23,219 bases of DNA from an uncultured Collinsella sp. (GTDB lineage Bacteria; Actinomycetota; Coriobacteriia; Coriobacteriales; Coriobacteriaceae), in NCBI GenBank assembly GCA_900757385.1, contig CAAENO010000095.1:1-23219 (forward strand), given 5' to 3'. Positions 8,407-15,757 of the stretch are shown here, in pieces. The notes under the pieces were generated by a model that saw nothing but the letters and a program-made list of their open reading frames with translations, did not search any database and had not been told where the DNA came from. Position 1 is the stretch's first letter, and the number at the start of each line of letters is the position of its first letter. A program made the translations under genes and the position numbers.

Positions 8407-8476
8407 AACGAGAGTGGAAAATCTCCCACTTCAAGCCCGCATTCGAGCCAAAAGTGGGAGATTATCCACTCTCGTT
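8407..8476. repeat. Large intergenic palindrome 2, 25-base arms
   Basis: Bases 8407-8431 and 8452-8476 pair over 25 positions with one central mismatch (A8419/A8464) and a 20-base loop. The arms read AACGAGAGTGG and AATCTCCCACTT apart from that base. It lies only 10 bases from palindrome 1 and 30 bases after the htpG stop codon, so it may end or stabilise the htpG transcript. There is no proper T-run. Its sequence is unrelated to palindrome 1. Confidence 0.82.
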
Positions 8477-8506
8477 CTAATCTAGTTACGGTGCCGTATC
8501 CCCGAA

Positions 8507-10531
8507 CTACATCAGGTTGCAGACAGCCGCCGCGAAGGCCACGGGGTCCTCGGGGAGGATGCCCTCGACCAGCAGGGCCTGATCATAGAGCAAGCCGGAG
8601 TACTGCTTGATCTTGTCGGCATCGCCTGCCTTCTGAGCAGCGACGAGCTTGGCAAAGACCGGATGCTTGGCGTTGAGCTCGAGCACGCGCTGGCTCTTGG
8701 GCATGCCGTCGGGCGCGCCCTCGGGTCCCTTCTGGAGCACCTTCTCCATCTCGAGCGAAAGCGGGCCCTCGGTGGTGATGCAAGCGGGGGCATCGGTCAG
8801 GCGCGCGGAGACGGCAACCTTCTCGACCTTGTCGCCGAGTGCCTCCTTCATAGCGCCAAAGAGGTCCTCGTTCTCCTTGGTGGCGTCCTCGGCCTCCTTC
8901 TTCTCGTCCTCGGTCGCCAGATCAAGATCGCCAGTCGCAACGTTCTTGAGCCCCAGATGACGATCCTCGACCTCGGGCTCGGCACCGTCGGCCACGGCCT
9001 TCTCGGCAGCCTCGCGAGCTGCATCGTCCTCGTAGATCTTGGGCATATCGCGCGCCACGTACTCACGCATGGCCTGGAACGTGAACTCGTCCACATCCTG
9101 CGTCAGCAGCAGCACGTCATAGCCGCGGTCGAGCACGCCCTTCACCACGGGCATCTTAGCCAAGCGCTCACGCGAGTCGCCGGCGGCGTAGTAGATGGCC
9201 TTCTGATCCTCGGGCATGCCCTTGGCATACTCGGCCAGGGTAATCATCTTCTGTTCCTTGGCAGACCAGAACAGCAACAGGTCGGCGAGCTCATCGGCCT
9301 TCATGCCATAGCTCGAGTAAATGCCGTACTTAAGACCGCGACCAAAGTTCTCAAAGAACTTCTCGTAGGCCTCGCGATCGTTGTCACGCATATCCTCAAG
9401 GTCGGCGGTAATCTTCTTTTCCACACGCTTGGCGATGGCCTTGAGCTGACGGTTCTGCTGCAGCGTCTCGCGCGAGATGTTGAGCGACACGTCGGCGGAA
9501 TCCACGACGCCGCGGACAAAGTTGTAGTAGTCGGGCAGCAGGTCGTCGCACTTCTCCATAATCAGAACGTTGGAGCTGTAGAGCGCCAGACCCTTCTCGT
9601 AGTCCTTGCTGTACAGATCGAACGGCGCGCGGCCCGGCACAAACAGCAGGGCGTCGTATTCGAGCGTGCCCTCGGCGTGGAAGCTGATGGTGCGCGCCGG
9701 ATCGTCAAAGTCGTGGAACGTGGACTTGTAGAACTCGTCGTAGTCCTTCTGCTCGACATCGGAGCTGCGCTTCTTCCAGATCGGTGTCATGGAATTGACG
9801 GTCTCGAGCTCCTGGTAGTCCTCGTACTCGGGCGTGTAGTCATCGCCAGCATCCTCGGGCTTGGGCTTCTGGCGGCTCTTGGACACCATCATCTGGATCG
9901 GGTAGCGCACATAGTTGCTGTACTGCTGAATCAGGCTCTTGAGACCCCACTCGGTCAGGAAGCGATCGTAGGTCTCGGCCTCGCCGTCGGCGTCGAGCTT
10001 CTCGTTCTCGCGCAGCGTCAGGATGACATCGGTACCGTGCTCGGCGCGCTCGCCGTCCTCGATGGTGTAACCCTCAAGACCATCAGACTCCCACACGTGA
10101 GCGGTGTCCTCGCCATAGGCGCGGCTGACAACCTTTACGTGGCTGGCAACCATAAAGGCCGAGTAGAAGCCTACGCCAAACTGGCCGATGATATCGACAT
10201 CCGAACCCTGCTGCTCGGCGTTCTCGGTCTTAAACTCCTCGGAGCCGGAATGAGCGATGGTGCCCAGATTGCGCTCGAGCTCCTCGGCGGTCATGCCAAT
10301 GCCGTTATCCGAAATCGTGATGGTACGGGCGTCCTTATCAAAGGAGACGCGAATGGCCAGGTCGCCCTGGTCGATCTTGACGCTCGGATCCTGCAGGCTC
10401 TTAAAGTTGAGCTTGTCGACGGCATCGCTCGCGTTGGAGATAAGCTCGCGCAGGAAGATTTCCTTATTGGTGTAGATGGAGTTGATCATGAGGTCGAGCA
10501 GTTTTTTGCTCTCGGTCTTAAATTGACGCAT
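8507..10531 (-). CDS. htpG: Molecular chaperone HtpG (Hsp90)
   Basis: This 674-residue cytoplasmic ATP-dependent chaperone of the Hsp90 family starts with the GHKL ATPase domain. LRELISNASDAVDKL holds the catalytic Glu29 and Asn33, ISDNGIGM holds the nucleotide-binding Asp75, and the lid segment IGQFGVGFYSAF lies at residues 115-126. The middle domain carries the family segment NISRETLQQNR with the ATPase-coupling Arg. The C-terminal dimerisation domain ends in FAAAVCNLM. Length is about 50 residues above E. coli HtpG, mostly in two acidic linkers: EDAGDDYTPEYEDYQE in the middle, and a Glu/Lys-rich stretch before the C-terminal domain. The ATG at 10531 has AAAGGA seven bases upstream. No CIRCE or HAIR heat-shock element is visible. 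The leader contains a terminator-like hairpin at 10562-10586. Confidence 0.98.
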   Translation of the reverse strand: MRQFKTESKKLLDLMINSIYTNKEIFLRELISNASDAVDKLNFKSLQDPSVKIDQGDLAIRVSFDKDARTITISDNGIGMTAEELERNLGTIAHSGSEEFKTENAEQQGSDVDIIGQFGVGFYSAFMVASHVKVVSRAYGEDTAHVWESDGLEGYTIEDGERAEHGTDVILTLRENEKLDADGEAETYDRFLTEWGLKSLIQQYSNYVRYPIQMMVSKSRQKPKPEDAGDDYTPEYEDYQELETVNSMTPIWKKRSSDVEQKDYDEFYKSTFHDFDDPARTISFHAEGTLEYDALLFVPGRAPFDLYSKDYEKGLALYSSNVLIMEKCDDLLPDYYNFVRGVVDSADVSLNISRETLQQNRQLKAIAKRVEKKITADLEDMRDNDREAYEKFFENFGRGLKYGIYSSYGMKADELADLLLFWSAKEQKMITLAEYAKGMPEDQKAIYYAAGDSRERLAKMPVVKGVLDRGYDVLLLTQDVDEFTFQAMREYVARDMPKIYEDDAAREAAEKAVADGAEPEVEDRHLGLKNVATGDLDLATEDEKKEAEDATKENEDLFGAMKEALGDKVEKVAVSARLTDAPACITTEGPLSLEMEKVLQKGPEGAPDGMPKSQRVLELNAKHPVFAKLVAAQKAGDADKIKQYSGLLYDQALLVEGILPEDPVAFAAAVCNLM

Positions 10532-10561
10532 GTGCAGTCCTTTCGCGCTACCCCCGTCCGC

Positions 10562-10586
10562 AAAAACGGCCCGGTTGCCCGAGCCG
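10562..10586 (-). terminator. Intrinsic terminator / possible attenuator in the htpG leader
   Basis: On the minus strand bases 10586-10567 form an 8-bp GC-rich stem (one U-G pair) closed by a GCAA tetraloop, followed at once by TTTTT (10562-10566). The hairpin points towards htpG and ends only 30 bases before its start codon. It may simply end the transcript of the acetyltransferase. No room for a promoter remains between it and htpG, so htpG RNA must read through it unless transcription starts inside that 30-base gap. Confidence 0.75.
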
Positions 10587-10615
10587 CATCGCAGACCTGC
10601 TATGTTCAGACTTAG

Positions 10616-10669
10616 ATTTTATAACCCATTAGCGCGCATATATACATACGGAATCGAAAAACTGTATGT
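10616..10669 (-). promoter_or_regulatory. Probable htpG promoter region with a 6-base dyad
   Basis: A locally AT-rich stretch in a GC-rich context carries a -10-like TAAAAT (10616-10621, minus) about 85 bases before htpG. No good -35 is seen at 16 to 18 bases. ACATAC (10644-10649) and GTATGT (10664-10669) form an inverted repeat with a 14-base spacer over the place where the -35 and activator region would be. It could be a heat-shock regulator site, but it matches no operator I know. Confidence 0.3.
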
Positions 10670-10695
10670 CTAAGCGCTCCGATGCGCCAATTGCC

Positions 10696-10735
10696 AAGGA
10701 GTGTCCCCAACCGCCGGCAGGAAAGGAACGTCCCT
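10696..10735. repeat. Short GGGAC-type intergenic repeat pair
   Basis: On the minus strand GGGACGTTCCTTT and GGGGACACTCCTT occur as two near-direct copies in 40 bases. The first overlaps the last bases of the acetyltransferase gene. The GGGAC core recalls palindrome 1 at 8312 and the AGGGACAG at 11268, suggesting one family of dispersed repeats. It is judged from resemblance only. Confidence 0.4.
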
Positions 10736-11237
10736 ATCTGCCACCCTCGACCCGTTTGGCCATCCAGGCATGGGGCTGGCCTTCATCCTCATAGTCCACC
10801 GGGGCAATCTGAGTGTAACCCGCCTTGGCATAGAGTGGCAGCACGTATTCCTGCGCGTGCAGCTTAATAAGCTTAGCGCCGGCATCGCGTGCACACGCAC
10901 CACTGGCCTCAACGATCGCACTCGCCAAACCACGACGACGCATAGCCGGCAGCACGGCCACGCGCCCCATAATGTAGGTCTCCCCCGCCGCGACGCCTTC
11001 GTCCAAGTCGCACGCCGGCGACACCGGAGCCTCTGCGTCAGCCGCGCGCTCAAGCTCTTCGGGAAACACGCGCGAGCAACCGGCAAGCTCGCCGTCTACA
11101 TAAAGCGTCACATGAATGCAGTTCGGATCCTCGTCGATAGCGTCGAACTCATTCTCGTAGCCCTGCTCGTCCATAAAAACGACGCGGCGCACCAACGCCG
11201 CGTCATCAAAGCATCCCGTCTTAAGTTGGATATCCAT
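10734..11237 (-). CDS. GNAT-family N-acetyltransferase (ElaA-like)
   Basis: This 167-residue Gcn5-related acetyltransferase transfers acetyl from acetyl-CoA to an amine. The pattern VRRVVFMDEQGY near the N-terminus, the acetyl-CoA-binding GRVAVLPAMRRRGLAS (R/Q-x-x-G-x-G/A loop), KLHAQEYVLPLYAKAGY and the final PHAWMAKR fit the ElaA/YjcF-type subgroup. About 25 acidic residues are inserted between the strands carrying GCSRVFPEE and YIMGRVAV. The ATG at 11237 was chosen because GAAAGGG lies seven bases upstream; a TTG at 11255 in the same frame has no such site. It begins 39 bases after cpsB and could be the last gene of that operon. The substrate is unknown. Confidence 0.9.
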   Translation of the reverse strand: MDIQLKTGCFDDAALVRRVVFMDEQGYENEFDAIDEDPNCIHVTLYVDGELAGCSRVFPEELERAADAEAPVSPACDLDEGVAAGETYIMGRVAVLPAMRRRGLASAIVEASGACARDAGAKLIKLHAQEYVLPLYAKAGYTQIAPVDYEDEGQPHAWMAKRVEGGR

Positions 11238-11276
11238 GGCTGCCCTTTCATTCAATGCGAACGTTAGGGACAGATT

Positions 11277-11927
11277 TTAGCGAAAATGAGCTCCGCGCAC
11301 GCTAAACTTCGCGCGAGCCTTCGCCAGGCAGTCGTAATGGCCCACGTTATGGGCATCGCTCGCGATGAAGCTGTACAGGTTCTGATCGAACAGGCGTTGG
11401 GCCGGCTTTTTCTCGCGACCAAAGCGACCACCAGCAATAAAGTCCGCCGAAGCCTGCAGCTTGCAGCCCATATCGACCAGACGCTCCGCCACGCTTACAT
11501 CCTTTTGAACCGCACGATAGCGCTCAGGATGGGCGATGATCACCTGGTAGCCACGGCACTGCAAATCGTAAATCGTGTTCTCGTACTCTCTAAACGCATA
11601 CGCATCGGCATGCGTCGAAAGCTCGAGCAGAAACTCGTTGGTCCCATCGAAATGCAGGTGCTCCGCGGCATCGATACCAAGCTCAACGAGCTTTCGATGG
11701 TTGACCTCGAAGCCCATCTGAAGCGGAAAACCGTCAGCGTTATCGCGCAGTAGCTCAAAGGCATCCCACATCTTGTCGTAATCAAAATAGGGATCACGGC
11801 AGTGAGGAGTGCAAACGATTCTGGTTACACCGGCCCGCTTGGCAGCCTCGAGCATCGCCAAGCTCTCATCAAGATCGGCGGCGCCGTCGTCTACACCCGG
11901 CAAGATATGGCAATGAATGTCACGCAT
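11277..11927 (-). CDS. cpsB: CpsB/YwqE-type tyrosine-protein phosphatase (PHP fold)
   Basis: This 216-residue manganese-dependent phosphatase of the PHP superfamily removes phosphate from the tyrosine cluster of the BY-kinase CpsD. All metal-ligand motifs are present: MRDIHCHILPGVDDG (His5, His7), TPHCRD (His42), the central GFEVNH, AHPERY and SDAHN. Length is a little below the usual 240-255. The gene lies 17 bases after cpsD, the normal companion. Its stop codon falls within a GGGACAGATTTTA segment resembling the dispersed GGGAC repeats, so the last few residues may derive from repeat sequence. This is the third gene of a cpsC-cpsD-cpsB operon controlling polymerisation or export of a surface polysaccharide. 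Confidence 0.94.
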   Translation of the reverse strand: MRDIHCHILPGVDDGAADLDESLAMLEAAKRAGVTRIVCTPHCRDPYFDYDKMWDAFELLRDNADGFPLQMGFEVNHRKLVELGIDAAEHLHFDGTNEFLLELSTHADAYAFREYENTIYDLQCRGYQVIIAHPERYRAVQKDVSVAERLVDMGCKLQASADFIAGGRFGREKKPAQRLFDQNLYSFIASDAHNVGHYDCLAKARAKFSVRGAHFR

Positions 11928-11944
11928 AGGTCGGCCTTAATCAA

Positions 11945-12682
11945 CTAAACGTTTGCTCGGTTGGTGAAGATGCCCTTTTTGGAAGTGCCCTGATTGTCGG
12001 AGCCCTTCTTAACCTTCTTACCGTCCTTGGTGTAGTAAGAATAGTAGTACTCGCTGGTCTCGGTCTCACAGTAATTCATGACGGTACCGATGAGCTTGAC
12101 CTTCTCGGACTTCTTAAGCTGGGCGATAGCGTTGAGCGCCTCTTCGCGCTTGGTAAAGTCCTCGCGCACCACGAACAGCGTGCCGTCGGTCAGGCTGGCA
12201 ATCTCGGCAGCATCGATAAAGGTGCCGACCGGAGGAGCATCGAAGATGACGTACTGGAACTTAGCAGACAGTGCCTTTACCAGCTTGGCAAAGCGGTGAG
12301 AGACGATGATATCGGCAGGATTGGGAATGTGCGGCTCGGCATCGAGGAAGTAGAAGTTCTTCTGACCCGTCTCGACAATTGCCTGGTCAATGGAGATCTG
12401 CTCGGAAAGGACCGCATAGAGTCCGCCGCGCGAACGAACGCCGAGCATATCGGAAAGGGACCTGCGGCGCATATCGGCCTCGACCAGGAGCACGGACTTG
12501 CCGCTCGTGGCGATTGCCTGAGCAAGGTTAATGGAAACCGTAGACTTGCCCTCGTTGGGAATCGAGGAGGTAACGGTGATGGTGCGAATGGGGTCGTCCA
12601 CGCTCGCAAAGCGGATGTTGGCCAGAAGGGTCTTGGCGGCATTCTGTACAACAAGCTTGTCGGTGTTCTTTGCCTTAGCCAT
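11945..12682 (-). CDS. cpsD: CpsD/YwqD-type bacterial tyrosine kinase
   Basis: This 245-residue cytoplasmic BY-kinase is split from its membrane activator, as in Firmicutes. The P-loop ATPase motifs are SSIPNEGKST (Walker A, residues 39-48), VLLVEADMRRR (Walker A', about 64-73) and VIFDAPPVGT (Walker B, about 145-154). The C-terminal autophosphorylation cluster EYYYSYYTKDGKK has five tyrosines, followed by a basic tail. The gene starts two bases after cpsC with GGTGG upstream of its ATG, so translation is probably coupled. It works with CpsC and CpsB to control chain length or assembly of a surface polysaccharide. The function is well supported, but the polysaccharide is unknown. Confidence 0.96.
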   Translation of the reverse strand: MAKAKNTDKLVVQNAAKTLLANIRFASVDDPIRTITVTSSIPNEGKSTVSINLAQAIATSGKSVLLVEADMRRRSLSDMLGVRSRGGLYAVLSEQISIDQAIVETGQKNFYFLDAEPHIPNPADIIVSHRFAKLVKALSAKFQYVIFDAPPVGTFIDAAEIASLTDGTLFVVREDFTKREEALNAIAQLKKSEKVKLIGTVMNYCETETSEYYYSYYTKDGKKVKKGSDNQGTSKKGIFTNRANV

Positions 12683-12684
12683 GC

Positions 12685-13341
12685 CTATTTACCACCTTTC
12701 ATAGCCGGAATTCGGCCAACAACGGGAATACCCAGGAGCTCTTCTGCCTCTTCGGCACCGCGGATGCGGGTGTTGAGCATGTCTGCCAAAACGACATAGG
12801 CAACTGCGATAAAGATACCGGCGAGGAACGCGACGGCAATATACAGTGTGCGCTTGGGGCCGCTGGGGGCTTCGGGGGTCTTAGCCTCGTCGATAACGTT
12901 GATGCTCTGGGCAGCGCCGACGTTCTGAGCGACCGTACTCACCGAGCTGGCAATGGCCTTTGCGACCTTAGCCGTCTCCTTGGCATCGGTGCCGGTAACC
13001 GAAAGCGTAATGACACGCGTGGTGGTCTCAGAGGAAACAGACACCTTGTAGTCATCCAGATCGGTAAGGCCCAGTTCATTGGCGGCGCCGCTCTTGACGC
13101 TATCGCTATCCAGCAGCGTGGCGATATCGTTGGAAAGCATCTGGCTCGCCGAGAGATCGTTGTAGCTCATCTGACCGCTATCGTCGGTCTTGGCGAGAAT
13201 GTACATGCTCGTCGTCGCGGTATAGGTGTTGTCCATCGCAACGAAGGACACGATGCCCATGGCGATCGCGCAGACCACCGGAAGGGTGATGACCAGCTTG
13301 AGGTGCTTCTTCAGCAGCTGGAACAGTTCGAGAAGGGTCAT
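12685..13341 (-). CDS. cpsC: Wzz/CpsC-type chain-length determinant and kinase activator
   Basis: This 218-residue membrane protein of the Wzz family has one helix at about residues 16-35 and a second at about 166-187. Between them is an extracytoplasmic domain with the family's repeated T/S-rich strands. The proline-rich signature DEAKTPEAPSGPKR precedes helix 2. The short cytoplasmic end (ELLGIPVVGRIPAMKGGK) is where CpsC-type proteins contact and activate the kinase. It is first in the cpsC-cpsD-cpsB operon. The ATG at 13341 has AAAGG upstream. No glycosyltransferases or flippase are in the window, so the polysaccharide it controls must be encoded elsewhere. Confidence 0.95.
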   Translation of the reverse strand: MTLLELFQLLKKHLKLVITLPVVCAIAMGIVSFVAMDNTYTATTSMYILAKTDDSGQMSYNDLSASQMLSNDIATLLDSDSVKSGAANELGLTDLDDYKVSVSSETTTRVITLSVTGTDAKETAKVAKAIASSVSTVAQNVGAAQSINVIDEAKTPEAPSGPKRTLYIAVAFLAGIFIAVAYVVLADMLNTRIRGAEEAEELLGIPVVGRIPAMKGGK

Positions 13342-13419
13342 GCAGCTTGCCTTTCATTTCCCCAGTTCGGATTGACAAAACTGTCCGTATGTTATCGCAT
13401 CTTTTTACCGAGACCAAAC

Positions 13420-13476
13420 TCTATACATAAGAAACAGGCTCTCCTGTAAAAATGACGGAAGCAATTGTAAAATTGC
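13420..13476 (-). promoter_or_regulatory. Probable cps operon promoter with upstream dyad
   Basis: On the minus strand TTTACA (13445-13450) is a good -35. The -10 is either TGTATA (13422-13427, 17-base spacer) or TATAGA (13420-13425, 19-base spacer). Just upstream GCAATT (13461-13466) and AATTGC (13471-13476) form an inverted repeat that could bind a regulator. The start of cpsC is about 80 bases downstream. Confidence 0.5.
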
Positions 13477-13482
13477 ACAACA

Positions 13483-13511
13483 ACGCCGCACCCGAAAGTC
13501 CGATGCGGCGT
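13483..13511 (-). terminator. Probable terminator after the PhoR-type kinase
   Basis: ACGCCGCA (13483-13490) pairs with TGCGGCGT (13504-13511) around a 13-base loop. On the minus strand TGTTGTGCAATTTT follows, a poor T-tract. It lies 26 bases after the kinase stop codon and before the cps promoter. Confidence 0.6.
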
Positions 13512-13536
13512 CTACATCAATATCTATGTTGTATCG

Positions 13537-14961
13537 CTATGCGAATGGCTCGTCCTGCTGTATGGGAAACGCCACCGTAATGGTGGTTCCCACGCCCAAC
13601 TCACTCGATAGATCGAGCGTGGCGTGATGATACAGGGCCGCATGCTTGACAATGGCAAGCCCCAGGCCGGTTCCGCCGCGTGCCTTGGATCTACTCTTGT
13701 CCACGCGATAGAACCGCTCAAATACCTTGCCCTGTTCTTCAGGCGCGATACCGATTCCCGTGTCGGCGACCGCGAGGAACGGATGGCCTTCGTCGTTGGT
13801 GCCGCACTGCAGCGTAACCGTACCGCCGGGTCGATTGTAGCGGATGGCGTTGCTTGCCAGATTGTAGATGAGCTCGTCAATCAAGCGCGACACGCCTTCG
13901 ATGACCACAGGCTTGGTCTCATGACTTATCGTCACATTCGCCTGACGGGCGACCTGTTCAAGACGCTGCTCAACCGTGTAGATGGCACGCGAGAGCTCAA
14001 TAGGCTCCGTGGACCCAATGGGCACCGCCTCGCCCTCAGTTGCACGTTCGGCCTCGTCCAAGTTAGACAGCGTAAGGATATCGTTGACAAGCGCTGCCAA
14101 GCGGCCCGCCTCACGATAGATGCGACCGCCAAAGTTGCGCAGGTCATCCTCGCCCTCGACCATGCCATTTGCGATGAGCTCGGCATAGCCCGAAATCGCC
14201 GTAAGCGGCGTCTTGAGCTCATGGGTGATATTCGCCGTGAACTCGCGGCGCATACGGTCGTTGTCCGCTAGCACCGCCATTTGGCGCTTGAGTTCCTGGC
14301 GCTGCGACTCGATACGCTCAAGCATGGGGACCATCTCGGCATAGGCGTGCTCATAGCTACGGCGCGGGTGGTCCAAATCCACCTCTCGCAACGGCGCGAT
14401 GATGGCACGGGACTCGCGGCGCGCCATAAAAAACGAGAGTACCGCACCCGCTGCTGCGATAAGCAGCATCGGCGCCACCATCGACAGCAAAATCGCCGCA
14501 ACGCCAGGCTGGGCCTGCGCCAAGCGGACAACCTGGCCGTTATCAAGGGCGACGGCGCGATACAGCATAATCTCGTCGAGCGTAGAGCTTGCGCGCTCCG
14601 CGGAACCCGAACCACTCTCAAAGGCCTCGATGACCTCGGGGCGATCGCCATGGTTGGGCAGTGTGGAAGGCGACGCCTCGTTGTCGTAGGCAACCGATCC
14701 ATCCTTGTTAATCAGCGTGATGCGTAAGTCCTCGCGATCGAGGCTACGCAAGAACGGGATGGGCTCCTGCTGCTCGTCGAGGGCGGCAGCAATGAGCTCG
14801 GTTTCCTGTGCCAGATTGGCACTCGTGGCATCCGCCAAGGTGTTTTGCACAAAGAACGCACCCAACACCGTAAACGCCACGATAACCGCCATGGCGCAAA
14901 CAAAGATCGTCACAAAAACGCGGTGCGACAGCGTTTGTTTTCCCTGGGGGGCGAAGACCAC
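13537..14961 (-). CDS. phoR: PhoR/PnpS-type sensor histidine kinase
   Basis: This 474-residue membrane kinase has helix 1 at about residues 14-38 and helix 2 at about 154-178. The extracytoplasmic domain between them carries ITLINKDGSVAYDNE and NHGDRPEV, which resemble the Cache-type sensor of Firmicutes PhoR/PnpS. The dimerisation box FTANITHELKTPL holds the phospho-acceptor His247. The catalytic domain has the N box (NLASNAIRYN), ADTGIGI, FERFYRVD and GGTGLGLAIVKH. The GTG start at 14961 has GGAG seven bases upstream, within the end of the response-regulator gene, only three bases away. With pstB and the regulator upstream, a phosphate-starvation role is likely. The gene name rests on that context and the sensor-domain match. 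Confidence 0.92.
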   Translation of the reverse strand: MVFAPQGKQTLSHRVFVTIFVCAMAVIVAFTVLGAFFVQNTLADATSANLAQETELIAAALDEQQEPIPFLRSLDREDLRITLINKDGSVAYDNEASPSTLPNHGDRPEVIEAFESGSGSAERASSTLDEIMLYRAVALDNGQVVRLAQAQPGVAAILLSMVAPMLLIAAAGAVLSFFMARRESRAIIAPLREVDLDHPRRSYEHAYAEMVPMLERIESQRQELKRQMAVLADNDRMRREFTANITHELKTPLTAISGYAELIANGMVEGEDDLRNFGGRIYREAGRLAALVNDILTLSNLDEAERATEGEAVPIGSTEPIELSRAIYTVEQRLEQVARQANVTISHETKPVVIEGVSRLIDELIYNLASNAIRYNRPGGTVTLQCGTNDEGHPFLAVADTGIGIAPEEQGKVFERFYRVDKSRSKARGGTGLGLAIVKHAALYHHATLDLSSELGVGTTITVAFPIQQDEPFA

Positions 14962-14964
14962 GGG

Positions 14965-15693
14965 TTACTCCTCCGATGCGGTGGCCGCGGTGTCGTCACC
15001 TTCGGCACCATCACCGGCAGAAGGCTCGGCCAAGCGGTAGCCCACGCCGCGCACGGTCTCGATGGCGCTGGCATGCTCGCCCAGTTTTTGGCGAAGCGTC
15101 TGCACGTGCACGTCAACGGTGCGCGAACCGCCGTCGAAGTCCCAGCCCCACACGCTCTGCAGCAACGACTCGCGAGTAAAGACCACGCCGGGTTTGCGCA
15201 TGAGATACTCAAGCAGGTCGAACTCGCGCAGGGTGAGCTTAAGCGGCTCGCCGGCAACGGTCACCTCGCGATGGCTGGGCGAGAGCACGATGTCGCCCAC
15301 ACTGAGCACATCGCTCGCCTGCTTGACCATGCCGCCGCGACGCAGCAGTGCGCGGCAACGGCTCGCAAGCTCCATGAGCGAAAACGGCTTAGTCAGGTAA
15401 TCGTCGGCACCGCCATCGAGCGCCATCACCTTGTCGAGCTCGGTGTCCTTGGCGGTAAGCATCATGATGGGCACCGTCGCCGTCAGGCGGTCGGCACGCA
15501 GGCGACGCATAATTGCCAGGCCATCGGTATCGGGCAGCATGATGTCGAGCAGGACAGCATCGGGCACCCGTCGCGCCACAGCAGCCTTAAACTCGCCATC
15601 GCACGAAAAGCCCTCGGCCTCGATCCCCTGCTTGCGCAGCGCATAGACCGTCAAATCCCTGATGTTGTCATCGTCCTCGACGTAATAGATCAT
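14965..15693 (-). CDS. phoP: PhoP/PhoB-type response regulator (OmpR family)
   Basis: This 242-residue two-domain regulator has the receiver motifs VEDDDN (acidic pocket), DIMLPDTDG with the phospho-acceptor Asp50, MLTAKD (Thr80) and the conserved LTKPF Lys102. It is followed by a winged-helix DNA-binding domain with LTLREFDLLEYLMRKPG and SRTVDVHVQTLRQKLG. I chose the ATG at 15693, with AAAGGGG upstream, over the longer frame starting at 15717. It is co-transcribed with the kinase three bases downstream and lies 64 bases after pstB, so it is probably the phosphate regulator. The intergenic palindrome at 15734-15747 may be its own site. Confidence 0.93.
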   Translation of the reverse strand: MIYYVEDDDNIRDLTVYALRKQGIEAEGFSCDGEFKAAVARRVPDAVLLDIMLPDTDGLAIMRRLRADRLTATVPIMMLTAKDTELDKVMALDGGADDYLTKPFSLMELASRCRALLRRGGMVKQASDVLSVGDIVLSPSHREVTVAGEPLKLTLREFDLLEYLMRKPGVVFTRESLLQSVWGWDFDGGSRTVDVHVQTLRQKLGEHASAIETVRGVGYRLAEPSAGDGAEGDDTAATASEE

Positions 15694-15733
15694 GTTGAAC
15701 CCCTTTGCGGCCGGCATGACCGCATCTTAACCC

Positions 15734-15747
15734 TAAAGGTACCTTTA
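15734..15747 (-). promoter_or_regulatory. Perfect 14-base palindrome between pstB and phoP
   Basis: TAAAGGTACCTTTA is a perfect palindrome in the 64-base gap between pstB and the response-regulator gene, 41 bases before the regulator's start. It could be an operator. A 14-base palindrome is expected about once by chance in a window this size, so only its position makes it notable. Confidence 0.3.
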
Positions 15748-15757
15748 CGAGATGGTA

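Noticed and set aside
8204..8506. CRISPR array or small RNA gene in the repeat-rich gap
   Set aside because: The repeats are two different inverted repeats, not regularly spaced direct repeats. There are no spacers and no cas genes.
8663..10615. 650-codon plus-strand open frame opposite htpG
   Set aside because: It is a shadow of a highly conserved chaperone gene. Its Val/Leu/Gly/His-rich composition mirrors htpG codon bias, and no ribosome-binding site or family motif is seen.
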